27,960 nucleotides of DNA from Bacteroidia bacterium (GTDB taxonomy: Bacteria; Bacteroidota; Bacteroidia; Bacteroidales; Azobacteroidaceae), in the NCBI GenBank assembly GCA_025996865.1, contig BNTV01000062.1:1-27960 (forward strand). Direction: 5' to 3'. Every line of letters begins with the position of its first letter. The stretch's first letter is position 1. The notes beneath the pieces are model-generated. The model worked only from the letters and a program-made list of their open reading frames with translations. It ran no database searches and had not been told where the DNA came from. The position numbers and the translations under genes are program-made. Below are positions 1-6,792 of the stretch, piece by piece.

Positions 1-99
1 AAGCCCATCTCCCGGCAAACGTTTGATTCGACGAAAAGTCCGCAACAATGGGCGGATTGGGTTAAACAGATTGTTTATAATACTGTTAGAAATGCTTAA
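1..99 (+). CDS. C-terminal end of a probable acyltransferase (partial, enters from the left edge)
   Basis: Frame 1 is open from the first base to a TAA at 97-99 and gives 32 residues beginning KPISRQTFDSTKSPQQWADW and ending VRNA. The pattern KPIS-QTFD-SKSP-WA-WV--IVY resembles, from memory, the C-terminus of the lysophospholipid acyltransferase (PlsC/hemolysin-like) proteins of Bacteroidales. The truncated gene on the opposite strand at 96-488 is the N-terminal half of the same kind of protein, and the two stop codons overlap (97-99 and 96-98). Only the last 32 codons are visible, so the family call is tentative. It may be the end of an intact second copy or the displaced C-terminal half of a broken gene. 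Confidence 0.5.
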   Translation, partial: KPISRQTFDSTKSPQQWADWVKQIVYNTVRNA

Positions 100-488
100 A
101 TATGGAAGAAGTGATTCCAAAAATAAAGAATATCATTGACCAGATACTTGATTTGCCCGTTGTATTTGTTTCCCAAATAGGCAGACAGACAAACACCGTC
201 CATTCCTCCAAGCGGATGATTGGATGCAAAAATACACTTTGTTCCGATATCGGGAAGATTATTTTCTCCAACAATTTGCAGCTTAATATCAAAATATTTC
301 ACCGCATTGTTCATAAAATCGACTCCCTGAGCATCTCCATTGTATTTCAGAAACTCATTCACTCCATCTTGATTGACAAGCTTTGCCATGCCTTTGACAA
401 CAAATTTAGGAATTTTCTTTGCTGCTTTGGGGGCTTTTGTATCAATTATTTCCTGAATATCAATATGAAATTTTTTTGATTCTTCCAT
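96..488 (-). pseudogene. Truncated lysophospholipid acyltransferase-like gene (N-terminal half)
   Basis: The frame encodes 130 residues starting MEESKKFHIDIQEII. The signature is FASNHPLGGMDGV near residues 88-100; the NHxxxxD motif of PlsC-type glycerolipid acyltransferases is visible as NHPLGGMD. The stretch IKYLVNDILYF (about 113-123) also fits Bacteroidales homologues. Those proteins are usually about 260-280 residues, but here similarity stops at about residue 123 (near base 119), followed by WNHFFHI and a stop, so roughly the second half, including the remaining acyltransferase motifs, is missing. A promoter-like -7 box lies upstream at 509-516. The gene is probably non-functional. The possible C-terminal half lies inverted immediately beyond it (1-99). 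Confidence 0.7.
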
Positions 489-508
489 GAAATATCATAA
501 TGTGGTGA

Positions 509-516
509 CAAATGTA
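509..516 (-). promoter_or_regulatory. Bacteroidota -7 promoter element upstream of the truncated acyltransferase
   Basis: On the minus strand the sequence is TACATTTG, an exact match to the TAnnTTTG consensus for the primary sigma factor of Bacteroidota. It lies about 20 bases upstream of the ATG at 488. A TTTG occurs further upstream, but the spacing (about 32) is longer than the usual 19-21, so the -33 element is uncertain. Confidence 0.45.
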
Positions 517-535
517 CAACATTTCTTCGATATTT

Positions 536-566
536 TTTGCTTATAGCGCAAAATTTCATAATTTTG
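536..566 (+). promoter_or_regulatory. Bacteroidota promoter for the lipoprotein/Yip1/smpB genes
   Basis: TTTG at 536-539 is followed, after exactly 19 bases, by TAATTTTG at 559-566. This fits both the -33 (TTTG) and -7 (TAnnTTTG) elements with canonical spacing. Transcription would begin near 572, leaving a leader of about 125 bases before the ATG at 699. It is divergent from the -7 box at 509-516, so both promoters share this roughly 100-bp gap. Confidence 0.6.
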
Positions 567-698
567 TCACGCTTTTAGGTATTACTTAAAAAAATGCTTT
601 TGCATTTTTTAACAATACGGGATGCAACTTTTGAACATTTTTTTCATTATCTGTTATTGAGTTTATTGAAATACGACATTAAAAAACAAATTATTTGT

Positions 699-1475
699 AT
701 GAAAGTAAAAAAAATTATTGTAGCCATTACGGTTTTGATGACCGTTGTATTGGGATTTACAGCTTGTATAAATGGTGGAACGGGAAACAGATTTAATTAT
801 CCTTTTGTTTCTCCGGCAATTATTGATTACGATCTGGAAGCCGGAATATTGTTAAAAACCGCTTATGGGAATTTTGTTCCCGATAATGCATCTGCCGCAA
901 GTTTTATGACGCTTATTGGTTCTTGTATTTTCACGAGTTTTGACTACAACTCCGAATATCAAACCGGCAAATATAATGTTGCAAGCAATATTATATTTGA
1001 ACAGGTAGGTATTGATGATGTCAGTGGAGAAGATGCGGAAATGATTAATGATTATACTTATCCGTTTTCTTCGGTTGAATTGTCTAATGATTGGTCAATC
1101 AGTCTTAACTATGCAAGTAAATTTTTTATCGCAACAAAAGCAAAATTAGCTCAAAATCAAGCCTTAAACTATTATTTATATACCAAATACGACGAACAGC
1201 CGGATGCAACCGGTGCAAAAAATATTTATTTGCAAGCTAAACTTCCGGGAACGGGCGGCAGTCAGGATGTTGCTACCGTACGCGCCTTGGAAATGAGAAG
1301 CATGCTTTATTCTTTCGGCAGGGATACTACCATCAACGAAGGAGGTATGAACTATCCTTTAAGATATTTGAAATTAAATCTGAAATATTGTTCGGGAACC
1401 GAAAACGGAGCGCCTGTATTTAAATCTGCAACGACTCAACCGTTTACTATTTATGTTCTTAGAGACGATTTGTAA
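699..1475 (+). CDS. Lipoprotein of unknown function
   Basis: I chose the ATG at 699 (258 residues) because it gives a clean lipoprotein signal: MKVKKI, then a hydrophobic stretch ending in GFTAC, with Cys23 as the lipidated residue. An upstream in-frame ATG at 594 would add 35 residues that hide the signal peptide. The mature part is rich in Tyr, Asn and Ser and shows no motif I recognise. It could belong to one of the NigD-like or fimbrillin-like Bacteroidales lipoprotein groups, but I cannot support either. The stop codon is followed directly by the ATG of the Yip1-like gene, so the two are probably translationally coupled and may act together in the envelope. A good promoter lies at 536-566. 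Confidence 0.75.
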   Translation: MKVKKIIVAITVLMTVVLGFTACINGGTGNRFNYPFVSPAIIDYDLEAGILLKTAYGNFVPDNASAASFMTLIGSCIFTSFDYNSEYQTGKYNVASNIIFEQVGIDDVSGEDAEMINDYTYPFSSVELSNDWSISLNYASKFFIATKAKLAQNQALNYYLYTKYDEQPDATGAKNIYLQAKLPGTGGSQDVATVRALEMRSMLYSFGRDTTINEGGMNYPLRYLKLNLKYCSGTENGAPVFKSATTQPFTIYVLRDDL

Positions 1476-2045
1476 ATGCTGAAACAATTGTATTCACTGC
1501 TTTTCGGTTTGATTGCCGCTCCTGCGAAAACTTGGGAAGCATTGGCCGTGGCCGGAAAGCAGGAACCAAATAACGAACCTTTTTACAAGAGCTATTTATA
1601 TCCGCTTATCGGTATAATAGCTCTCATGTCTTTTTTTGGCGTTTGGATCGGATCGAAAGATTTTCAGATTCAAACCGCCTTGAAAATCGTTATCAAAGAA
1701 ACGATTACCTATTTCGGCGGATTCTACCTGGCCGCAAACGGACTATTCCGTTTATCCGGTAAATATTTCGGATTAACCGCTAATTTACAGTCTCTTGAAC
1801 GTTTTACAGGCTACTCTTCCGCAGCAATTTATGTGGTTGCTTGCGTTAATGCTTTATTCCAATCCTTGTTTTATATTCAAATATTCATTTTATATACCGT
1901 TTATATTGTTTGGCACGGTTCCCGTTTTTATATGGTCGTAAAAGAAAATTATTTAACCAAATTCACTATCTTTGCAAGCGCTATTGTTATATTATCCCCG
2001 ATCGTTATTCGAATAATAATGACTTTGGTTATGCCGGGATTGTAA
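1476..2045 (+). CDS. Yip1-domain integral membrane protein
   Basis: The 189-residue product begins MLKQLYSLLFGLIAAPAKTW, matching the N-terminal pattern of bacterial Yip1-family proteins (a cytosolic helix with a P-x-x-xW segment). About five hydrophobic segments follow: around residues 42-60, 74-92, 112-130, 130-146 and 160-186. The family fold is clear, but the biochemical role in bacteria is not established. The ATG follows the TAA of the upstream lipoprotein gene with no gap, and smpB begins 27 bases downstream, so a lipoprotein-Yip1-smpB transcription unit is likely. Confidence 0.7.
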   Translation: MLKQLYSLLFGLIAAPAKTWEALAVAGKQEPNNEPFYKSYLYPLIGIIALMSFFGVWIGSKDFQIQTALKIVIKETITYFGGFYLAANGLFRLSGKYFGLTANLQSLERFTGYSSAAIYVVACVNALFQSLFYIQIFILYTVYIVWHGSRFYMVVKENYLTKFTIFASAIVILSPIVIRIIMTLVMPGL

Positions 2046-2072
2046 CAGTTACGATTTGTAAAAACATTTGAT

Positions 2073-2528
2073 ATGGCCCAACAAAACAATATCGTTATCA
2101 AAAACAAAAAAGCTTCTTTTGATTACGAATTCATTGAAACTTTTGTCGCCGGAATTGTTTTGACCGGAACGGAGATCAAATCCATCCGGCTCGGAAAAGC
2201 AAGTCTGGTAGATACTTATTGCACTTTTGTCAAGCGGGAGTTATGGGTAAAAAACATGAATATTTCCGAATATTTTTACGGAAGTTATAACAACCATTCC
2301 GCCCGCCGCGACCGTAAATTGTTGCTGAACCGCAAAGAATTGAACAAAATCGAAAGACTTTCCAAAGATACCGGTTTCACCGTTGTACCTACCAAACTGT
2401 TTATCGACGAAAAAGGCTTGGCGAAAATCGTTATCGCTGTTGCCAAAGGGAAAAAATCCTACGATAAACGGCAGAGTTTACGGGAGCGGGATGATAAGAG
2501 AGATATTGACAGAGCGTTTAAAAAATAA
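2073..2528 (+). CDS. smpB: SsrA-binding protein SmpB
   Basis: The product is 151 residues, the usual length for SmpB. It binds tmRNA and delivers it to stalled ribosomes for trans-translation in the cytoplasm. Recognisable features are [12 protein letters not shown] near the start, [17 protein letters not shown] (about 30-46), the conserved [10 protein letters not shown] segment (about 124-133), and a basic C-terminal tail ending DIDRAFKK that folds in the ribosomal decoding site. The start gives the standard short N-terminus. No tmRNA gene is visible in this window. I recall smpB next to metH in other Bacteroidales; here a toxin-antitoxin pair lies between them. Confidence 0.97.
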   Translation: MAQQNNIVIKNKKASFDYEFIETFVAGIVLTGTEIKSIRLGKASLVDTYCTFVKRELWVKNMNISEYFYGSYNNHSARRDRKLLLNRKELNKIERLSKDTGFTVVPTKLFIDEKGLAKIVIAVAKGKKSYDKRQSLRERDDKRDIDRAFKK

Positions 2529-2562
2529 TATTATTTTGTACTTAAAATAAAAATAATTGATT

Positions 2563-2718
2563 ATGGAAACTTTAAAAACAACCAAAAGGAAAAAAGAAAC
2601 GAAAAAGGAAGTGACAGCTCAATCTAAGAAATTGTCGCCGGTAGGAGAATGGAGACGTAAACATCCTCATGGATTAGAGGGTTTTGTCGTTAATGATAGA
2701 TCTGTTTTATACAATTAA
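2563..2718 (+). CDS. Short antitoxin partner of the PIN toxin
   Basis: This small gene encodes 51 residues. The first half is very basic (METLKTTKRKKETKKE). The second half carries SPVGEWRRKHPHGLEGFVV and ends NDRSVLYN. From memory, short Bacteroidota proteins with an S-P-x-GEW-R-HP-G motif and a V-D-R-VL ending are often encoded directly before PIN-domain toxins. One base separates its TAA (2716-2718) from the ATG of the PIN gene (2720), a classic antitoxin-toxin arrangement. No DNA-binding fold (AbrB, RHH, HTH) is apparent; the C-terminal peptide probably inhibits the nuclease. A near-consensus -7 box (TTATTTTG, one base off) lies just upstream. Confidence 0.6.
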   Translation: METLKTTKRKKETKKEVTAQSKKLSPVGEWRRKHPHGLEGFVVNDRSVLYN

Positions 2719-2719
2719 A

Positions 2720-3136
2720 ATGAGGTATTTAATAGATACGAATATTCTTATTCGATTATTCAATGATCATGATGCTATTTCAAAAGATATTTGGAATATT
2801 TTTGATGATTCTGAAAATCTTATACATGTTAGCGCTGTAAGCTTACAGGAAATTTATTTGCTTTTGCAAAATAAAAAAATTGATGCAAAGCAATGGAAGA
2901 AACCTCGTGATGTTTTTGAATACATTGAGAACGAATTGTTCTTTGCAATCAAGTATGTGCAAAAAGAACATTTAATTACGTTTGCCGATATAGTTCCGGC
3001 AGAAGGACATAACGATCCGTCCGACCGTATGATTATCGCCCAAGCCATTACCGAACAAATCCCTTTAATCAGCAGCGATACGAAGTTTCACCATTATCGC
3101 AAACAAAAATTAGACTTTATTTTTAATGATAAATAA
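2720..3136 (+). CDS. PIN-domain ribonuclease toxin (VapC-like)
   Basis: The 138-residue product is a complete PIN domain: MRYLIDTNILIRLF at the start with Asp6, SLQEIYLL with Glu44, NDPSDRMIIAQA with Asp99 and Asp102, and ISSDTKF with Asp120. These are the acidic residues that bind metal in VapC-type endoribonucleases, so the toxin looks intact. An upstream in-frame ATG at 2684 lies inside the antitoxin gene; I chose 2720 because it starts right at the conserved first strand and one base after the antitoxin stop. The likely role is a type II toxin cleaving RNA when the antitoxin is degraded. The target RNA cannot be read from the sequence. Confidence 0.85.
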   Translation: MRYLIDTNILIRLFNDHDAISKDIWNIFDDSENLIHVSAVSLQEIYLLLQNKKIDAKQWKKPRDVFEYIENELFFAIKYVQKEHLITFADIVPAEGHNDPSDRMIIAQAITEQIPLISSDTKFHHYRKQKLDFIFNDK

Positions 3137-3140
3137 TTTT

Positions 3141-6100
3141 ATGACTATTGAGAGCCTTCTAAAAGACCGAATCCTCATCCTCGACGGAGCCATGGGGACA
3201 ATGATACAGCAATATAATCTCACGGAAGAAGATTATAGAGGAATCCAATTTGCCGATTTTCAGCGACCGCTGAAAGGCAACAACGATTTGCTGAGCATCA
3301 CTCAACCCGCTATCATTAAAACCATTCATACTCAATACTTAGAGGCCGGCGCCGACATCATAGAAACCAACACATTCAACGCAAACCGTATTTCTATGGC
3401 CGATTACGGCATGACGGACTACGTTCGCGAACTAAACCGGGCATCCGTACGCCTTGTCCGCGAAGCCGCAGACGAATACACGGCAAAAAATCCGGACAAA
3501 CCCCGCTTTGTAGCCGGTTCAATCGGCCCGACCAACAAAACGGCTTCCATCTCTCCCGACATTTCCAATCCGGCTCTCCGCAATGTTACTTTTGACGAAC
3601 TGCGAACAGCCTACAAAGAACAAATGGATGCACTGATTGAAGGCGGCGTGGATGTGCTTCTGATTGAAACGGTTTTCGATACGCTGAACCTGAAAGCGGC
3701 TTTGATAGCAGCCGAACAATCCATCAACGAATCAGGGAAAGATGTTCCCGTCATGGTTTCGTTCACCATTGTTGGAAAAAGCGGACGGGTATTATCCGGG
3801 CAAACGCTTGAAGCGGTGCTTGCATCCATCTCGCATGCCAAACTGCTGAGCGTAGGATTGAACTGCTCTTTCGGAGCCGCAGACATGAAGCCTTTCCTGA
3901 AAGAACTGGCTCGTATAGCTCCTTGCTACATCAGCGCTCACCCCAATGCCGGATTACCCAACAGTTTGGGACAATACGATGAAACGCCTGAAAAAATGGC
4001 GACTCAGATAAAAGAATACATTGACGAAAGTTTGGTGAATATTGTGGGCGGCTGCTGCGGAACAACGCCGGCGCATATTGCCGAATATGTTGCCCTTGTG
4101 GAAAAGGTGCAAGGTACAAGGCCAAAGGTTAAAGGAACCAATGAATTGATTTTGTCGGGCTTGGAGCCTCTTTCTTTCGCCCTTCGCCTCGTACCTTTCA
4201 CCCTCATCGGTGAACGCTGCAACGTAGCCGGTTCCCGAAAATTTCTCCGTCTGATTAAGGAAAAAAAACAGGAAGAAGCGCTTGGTATTGCTCGTAAACA
4301 GGTAGAGGATGGAGCGCAAATTTTGGATGTCAATCTGGACGACGGTTTGTTAGACGGTGTAGAAGAAATGACAACCTTCCTCAACAGGATGGCCTCCGAC
4401 CCGGATATCACGCGTGTTCCGGTAATGATTGACAGTTCGGATTGGGAAGTGATTGAAGCCGGATTAAAATGTTTGCAGGGAAAATCCATCGTCAATTCCA
4501 TCAGTCTCAAAAACGGAGAAGCCGACTTTCTGGAAAAAGCGCGCCGTGTCCGCTCCTACGGAGCGGCCGTGATTGCGATGGCTTTCGATGAAAAAGGCCA
4601 AGCGGATACTTTTGAGCGGAAAATCGAAATTATAGCCCGCGAATACCGTTTGCTGACCGAAGAAGCCGGATTTCCCCCTTACGATATCATCTTTGACCCC
4701 AATGTTTTAGCCGTTGCTACCGGCATCGAAGAACATGCCGGCTACGCCCTCAATTTCATCCGCGCCACCGAATGGATTAAAAACAACCTGCCCGGAGCGA
4801 AAGTGAGCGGTGGAATCAGCAATCTTTCCTTTTCTTTCCGGGGCAACGACCATTTGCGGGAAGCCATGCACGCCGTTTTCCTGTATCACTGCATCGCTAA
4901 AGGAATGGATATGGGAATTTTAAATCCTTCTTCTTCCGTATTATACGAAGATATTGATGCGGAATTACTGCAATTAATCGAAGACGTTATTTTCAACCGG
5001 CGTACTGATGCAGCCGAACGCCTGACGGATTACGCCCAACGGAATAGCTTCAACAAGGAAGAAAAAGAAGAGAAACAGGAAACTTGGCGCGCGCTTCCGC
5101 TTTCCGAAAAATTACAATACGCTTTGGTAAAAGGAATTGAAGATTTTCTGGAACAAGATTTGGCAGAAGCCCTGCAAACCTATGCCAAGCCGATAGAAAT
5201 TATCGACGGTCCTTTGATGGAAGGCATGAATACGGTTGGGAATTTGTTTGGTAACGGAAAAATGTTTCTTCCGCAGGTGGTGAAAACCGCCCGCACGATG
5301 AAAAAAGCCGTGTCGATTATCCAACCGGCCATTGAAGCCGACCGGAGCGAAGATATTCAAAAAGTAGGCAAAATATTGATAGCCACAGTTAAAGGTGATG
5401 TACACGACATTGGTAAAAATATTACCGCTGTCGTTTTAGCCTGTAACAATTACGATATTATTGATCTCGGAGTGATGGTTCCTCCGGAAATAATTATTCA
5501 AAGCGCCAAGGAACACAACGTGGACTTGGTTGCTCTAAGCGGACTGATTACACCCAGTTTGCAGGAAATGGCGGTGGTAGCTTCCGAAATGGAAAAAGCC
5601 GGATTTTCCGTTCCCCTGATGATTGGCGGCGCGACGACTTCCAAATTGCATACGGCTTTGAAAATTGACCCGAATTATCATGGTGCGGTAGTGCATGTTC
5701 CCGATGCCTCTTTGGCGGTGCCGGCGGTTAATCAACTGTTGAATCCGCAAACCAACAGCGAATACGTTCGCGAAATTAAAAGCAAGTATGAAACTTTGCG
5801 CAATCAAACCGTCAAAAAAGAATTGGTTTCCATAGATTATGCCCGGAAACATCCTTTCGTGATTGATTGGTCTAAATACCGGCCTTTTACGCCTTTGTTT
5901 ACGGGAACGAAAGTCTTTCCGTCTTTGCCGGTAAAAGAAATTATTCCATATATTAATTGGGCGGCTTACTTGGCGGTCTGGAAATTTCCCGCAAAATATG
6001 GAAAATATATGAAACTGAAAACCGGCGCCGAAAAACAAACTTGGCTGCATGATTCTTCCGGAGAAGGAAATCCGAAAATAGAAGAAGCGGTTCGTTTAAT

Positions 6101-6788
6101 GGACGATACGCAAAAAATCCTGCTGGATTGGGCGGAACAGGATACCGGATTTATCAAAGCGGTTATCGGTTTTTATCCTGTAACGCGGGATTCGGAAACG
6201 ATTCATGTAGAGGGGATAAACATTCCTTTCCTCCGCCAACAGGAAAAACGGGAAGATGACCGTTACAAATCCCTGGCTGACTTTTTTCATCCCGACGGCG
6301 ACTACATCGGTTTTTTTGTGGTGACAGCCGGTTCGGACAAGACAGAAAAAGATGCTTATAAAGAGATGATTAAACAGATTCTCCGCGACCGTTTTGCGGA
6401 AGCGGCAACCGAGTATTTGCACGAAAAAGTCAGGAAAACTTATTGGGGTTACAATCCCGCCGAAACCTATACACCGGAAGAATTGTTGCATGCTTCTGTT
6501 CCCGGCATACGTCCGGCTTCAGGGTATCCTTCGCATCCCGATATTTCGTTGAATTTCGTGATTGATTCTCTGCTCGATATGAAGCAGATAGGTGTGGAAC
6601 TGACGCCTAACGGGGCAATGAATCCGCCGGCAACGACTTCGGGAATCTTTATTTCGAATCCCGAATCGGAATATTTTATGATTGGCAAAATCGACGAGGA
6701 ACAAGTCTCGGATTATGCTGTCCGGAAAGGGATTACGGCTGATGAAGCCCGGAAATGGTTGGGCGACCTAAACACCTGTATCAATTAA
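3141..6788 (+). CDS. metH: Cobalamin-dependent methionine synthase
   Basis: MetH transfers a methyl group from 5-methyltetrahydrofolate to homocysteine through cobalamin, in the cytoplasm. All four modules are present (numbering from an alternative ATG at 3126). The homocysteine domain, about 10-325, has zinc ligands Cys247 (GLNCSFGA) and Cys310/Cys311 (GGCCGTTP). The pterin domain, about 358-640, starts at IGERCNVAGSRKF. The cap and B12 domains, about 650-880, carry the axial His760 in GDVHDIGKN. The reactivation domain carries RPASGYP at 1129-1135. The start at 3141 (1215 residues) avoids overlap with the PIN gene; 3126 gives 1220 residues. No riboswitch fits the near-zero spacing from the toxin gene. 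The linker at 327-359 contains a palindromic DNA repeat (4106-4202). Confidence 0.97.
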   Translation: MTIESLLKDRILILDGAMGTMIQQYNLTEEDYRGIQFADFQRPLKGNNDLLSITQPAIIKTIHTQYLEAGADIIETNTFNANRISMADYGMTDYVRELNRASVRLVREAADEYTAKNPDKPRFVAGSIGPTNKTASISPDISNPALRNVTFDELRTAYKEQMDALIEGGVDVLLIETVFDTLNLKAALIAAEQSINESGKDVPVMVSFTIVGKSGRVLSGQTLEAVLASISHAKLLSVGLNCSFGAADMKPFLKELARIAPCYISAHPNAGLPNSLGQYDETPEKMATQIKEYIDESLVNIVGGCCGTTPAHIAEYVALVEKVQGTRPKVKGTNELILSGLEPLSFALRLVPFTLIGERCNVAGSRKFLRLIKEKKQEEALGIARKQVEDGAQILDVNLDDGLLDGVEEMTTFLNRMASDPDITRVPVMIDSSDWEVIEAGLKCLQGKSIVNSISLKNGEADFLEKARRVRSYGAAVIAMAFDEKGQADTFERKIEIIAREYRLLTEEAGFPPYDIIFDPNVLAVATGIEEHAGYALNFIRATEWIKNNLPGAKVSGGISNLSFSFRGNDHLREAMHAVFLYHCIAKGMDMGILNPSSSVLYEDIDAELLQLIEDVIFNRRTDAAERLTDYAQRNSFNKEEKEEKQETWRALPLSEKLQYALVKGIEDFLEQDLAEALQTYAKPIEIIDGPLMEGMNTVGNLFGNGKMFLPQVVKTARTMKKAVSIIQPAIEADRSEDIQKVGKILIATVKGDVHDIGKNITAVVLACNNYDIIDLGVMVPPEIIIQSAKEHNVDLVALSGLITPSLQEMAVVASEMEKAGFSVPLMIGGATTSKLHTALKIDPNYHGAVVHVPDASLAVPAVNQLLNPQTNSEYVREIKSKYETLRNQTVKKELVSIDYARKHPFVIDWSKYRPFTPLFTGTKVFPSLPVKEIIPYINWAAYLAVWKFPAKYGKYMKLKTGAEKQTWLHDSSGEGNPKIEEAVRLMDDTQKILLDWAEQDTGFIKAVIGFYPVTRDSETIHVEGINIPFLRQQEKREDDRYKSLADFFHPDGDYIGFFVVTAGSDKTEKDAYKEMIKQILRDRFAEAATEYLHEKVRKTYWGYNPAETYTPEELLHASVPGIRPASGYPSHPDISLNFVIDSLLDMKQIGVELTPNGAMNPPATTSGIFISNPESEYFMIGKIDEEQVSDYAVRKGITADEARKWLGDLNTCIN
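4106..4202. repeat. Imperfect inverted repeat inside metH, related to the repeat at 25146-25210
   Basis: The left arm (4106-4128, GGTGCAAGGTACAAGGC...) and right arm (4180-4202, ...CGCCTCGTACCTTTCACC) pair at 19 of 23 positions, separated by 51 bases. The right arm shares 16 of 18 bases (CGCCTnnTACCTTTCACC) with the right arm of the intergenic palindrome at 25187-25210. The repeat is read in frame and encodes the linker between the homocysteine and pterin domains, a place that tolerates extra sequence. I infer insertion of a small repetitive element into the gene. Confidence 0.5.
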
Positions 6789-6792
6789 ATTA

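Noticed and set aside
102..479. Plus-strand reading frame of 125 codons opposite the truncated acyltransferase
   Set aside because: It is the antisense of a recognisable acyltransferase sequence and resembles no family. It shares only an ATGGAAGAA start with it.
594..698. Upstream start giving a 293-residue version of the lipoprotein
   Set aside because: The extra 35 residues would bury the lipoprotein signal, and the ATG at 699 gives a standard lipobox.
3126..3140. Earlier MetH start overlapping the PIN gene by 11 bases
   Set aside because: Possible, but neither start has a clear ribosome binding site and the later ATG avoids the overlap. The difference is five residues.
3500..6700. Long minus-strand frames opposite metH
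   Set aside because: They mirror the codon bias of metH and show no family features. The same holds for plus-strand frames opposite susC, susD, nanH and the receptor.
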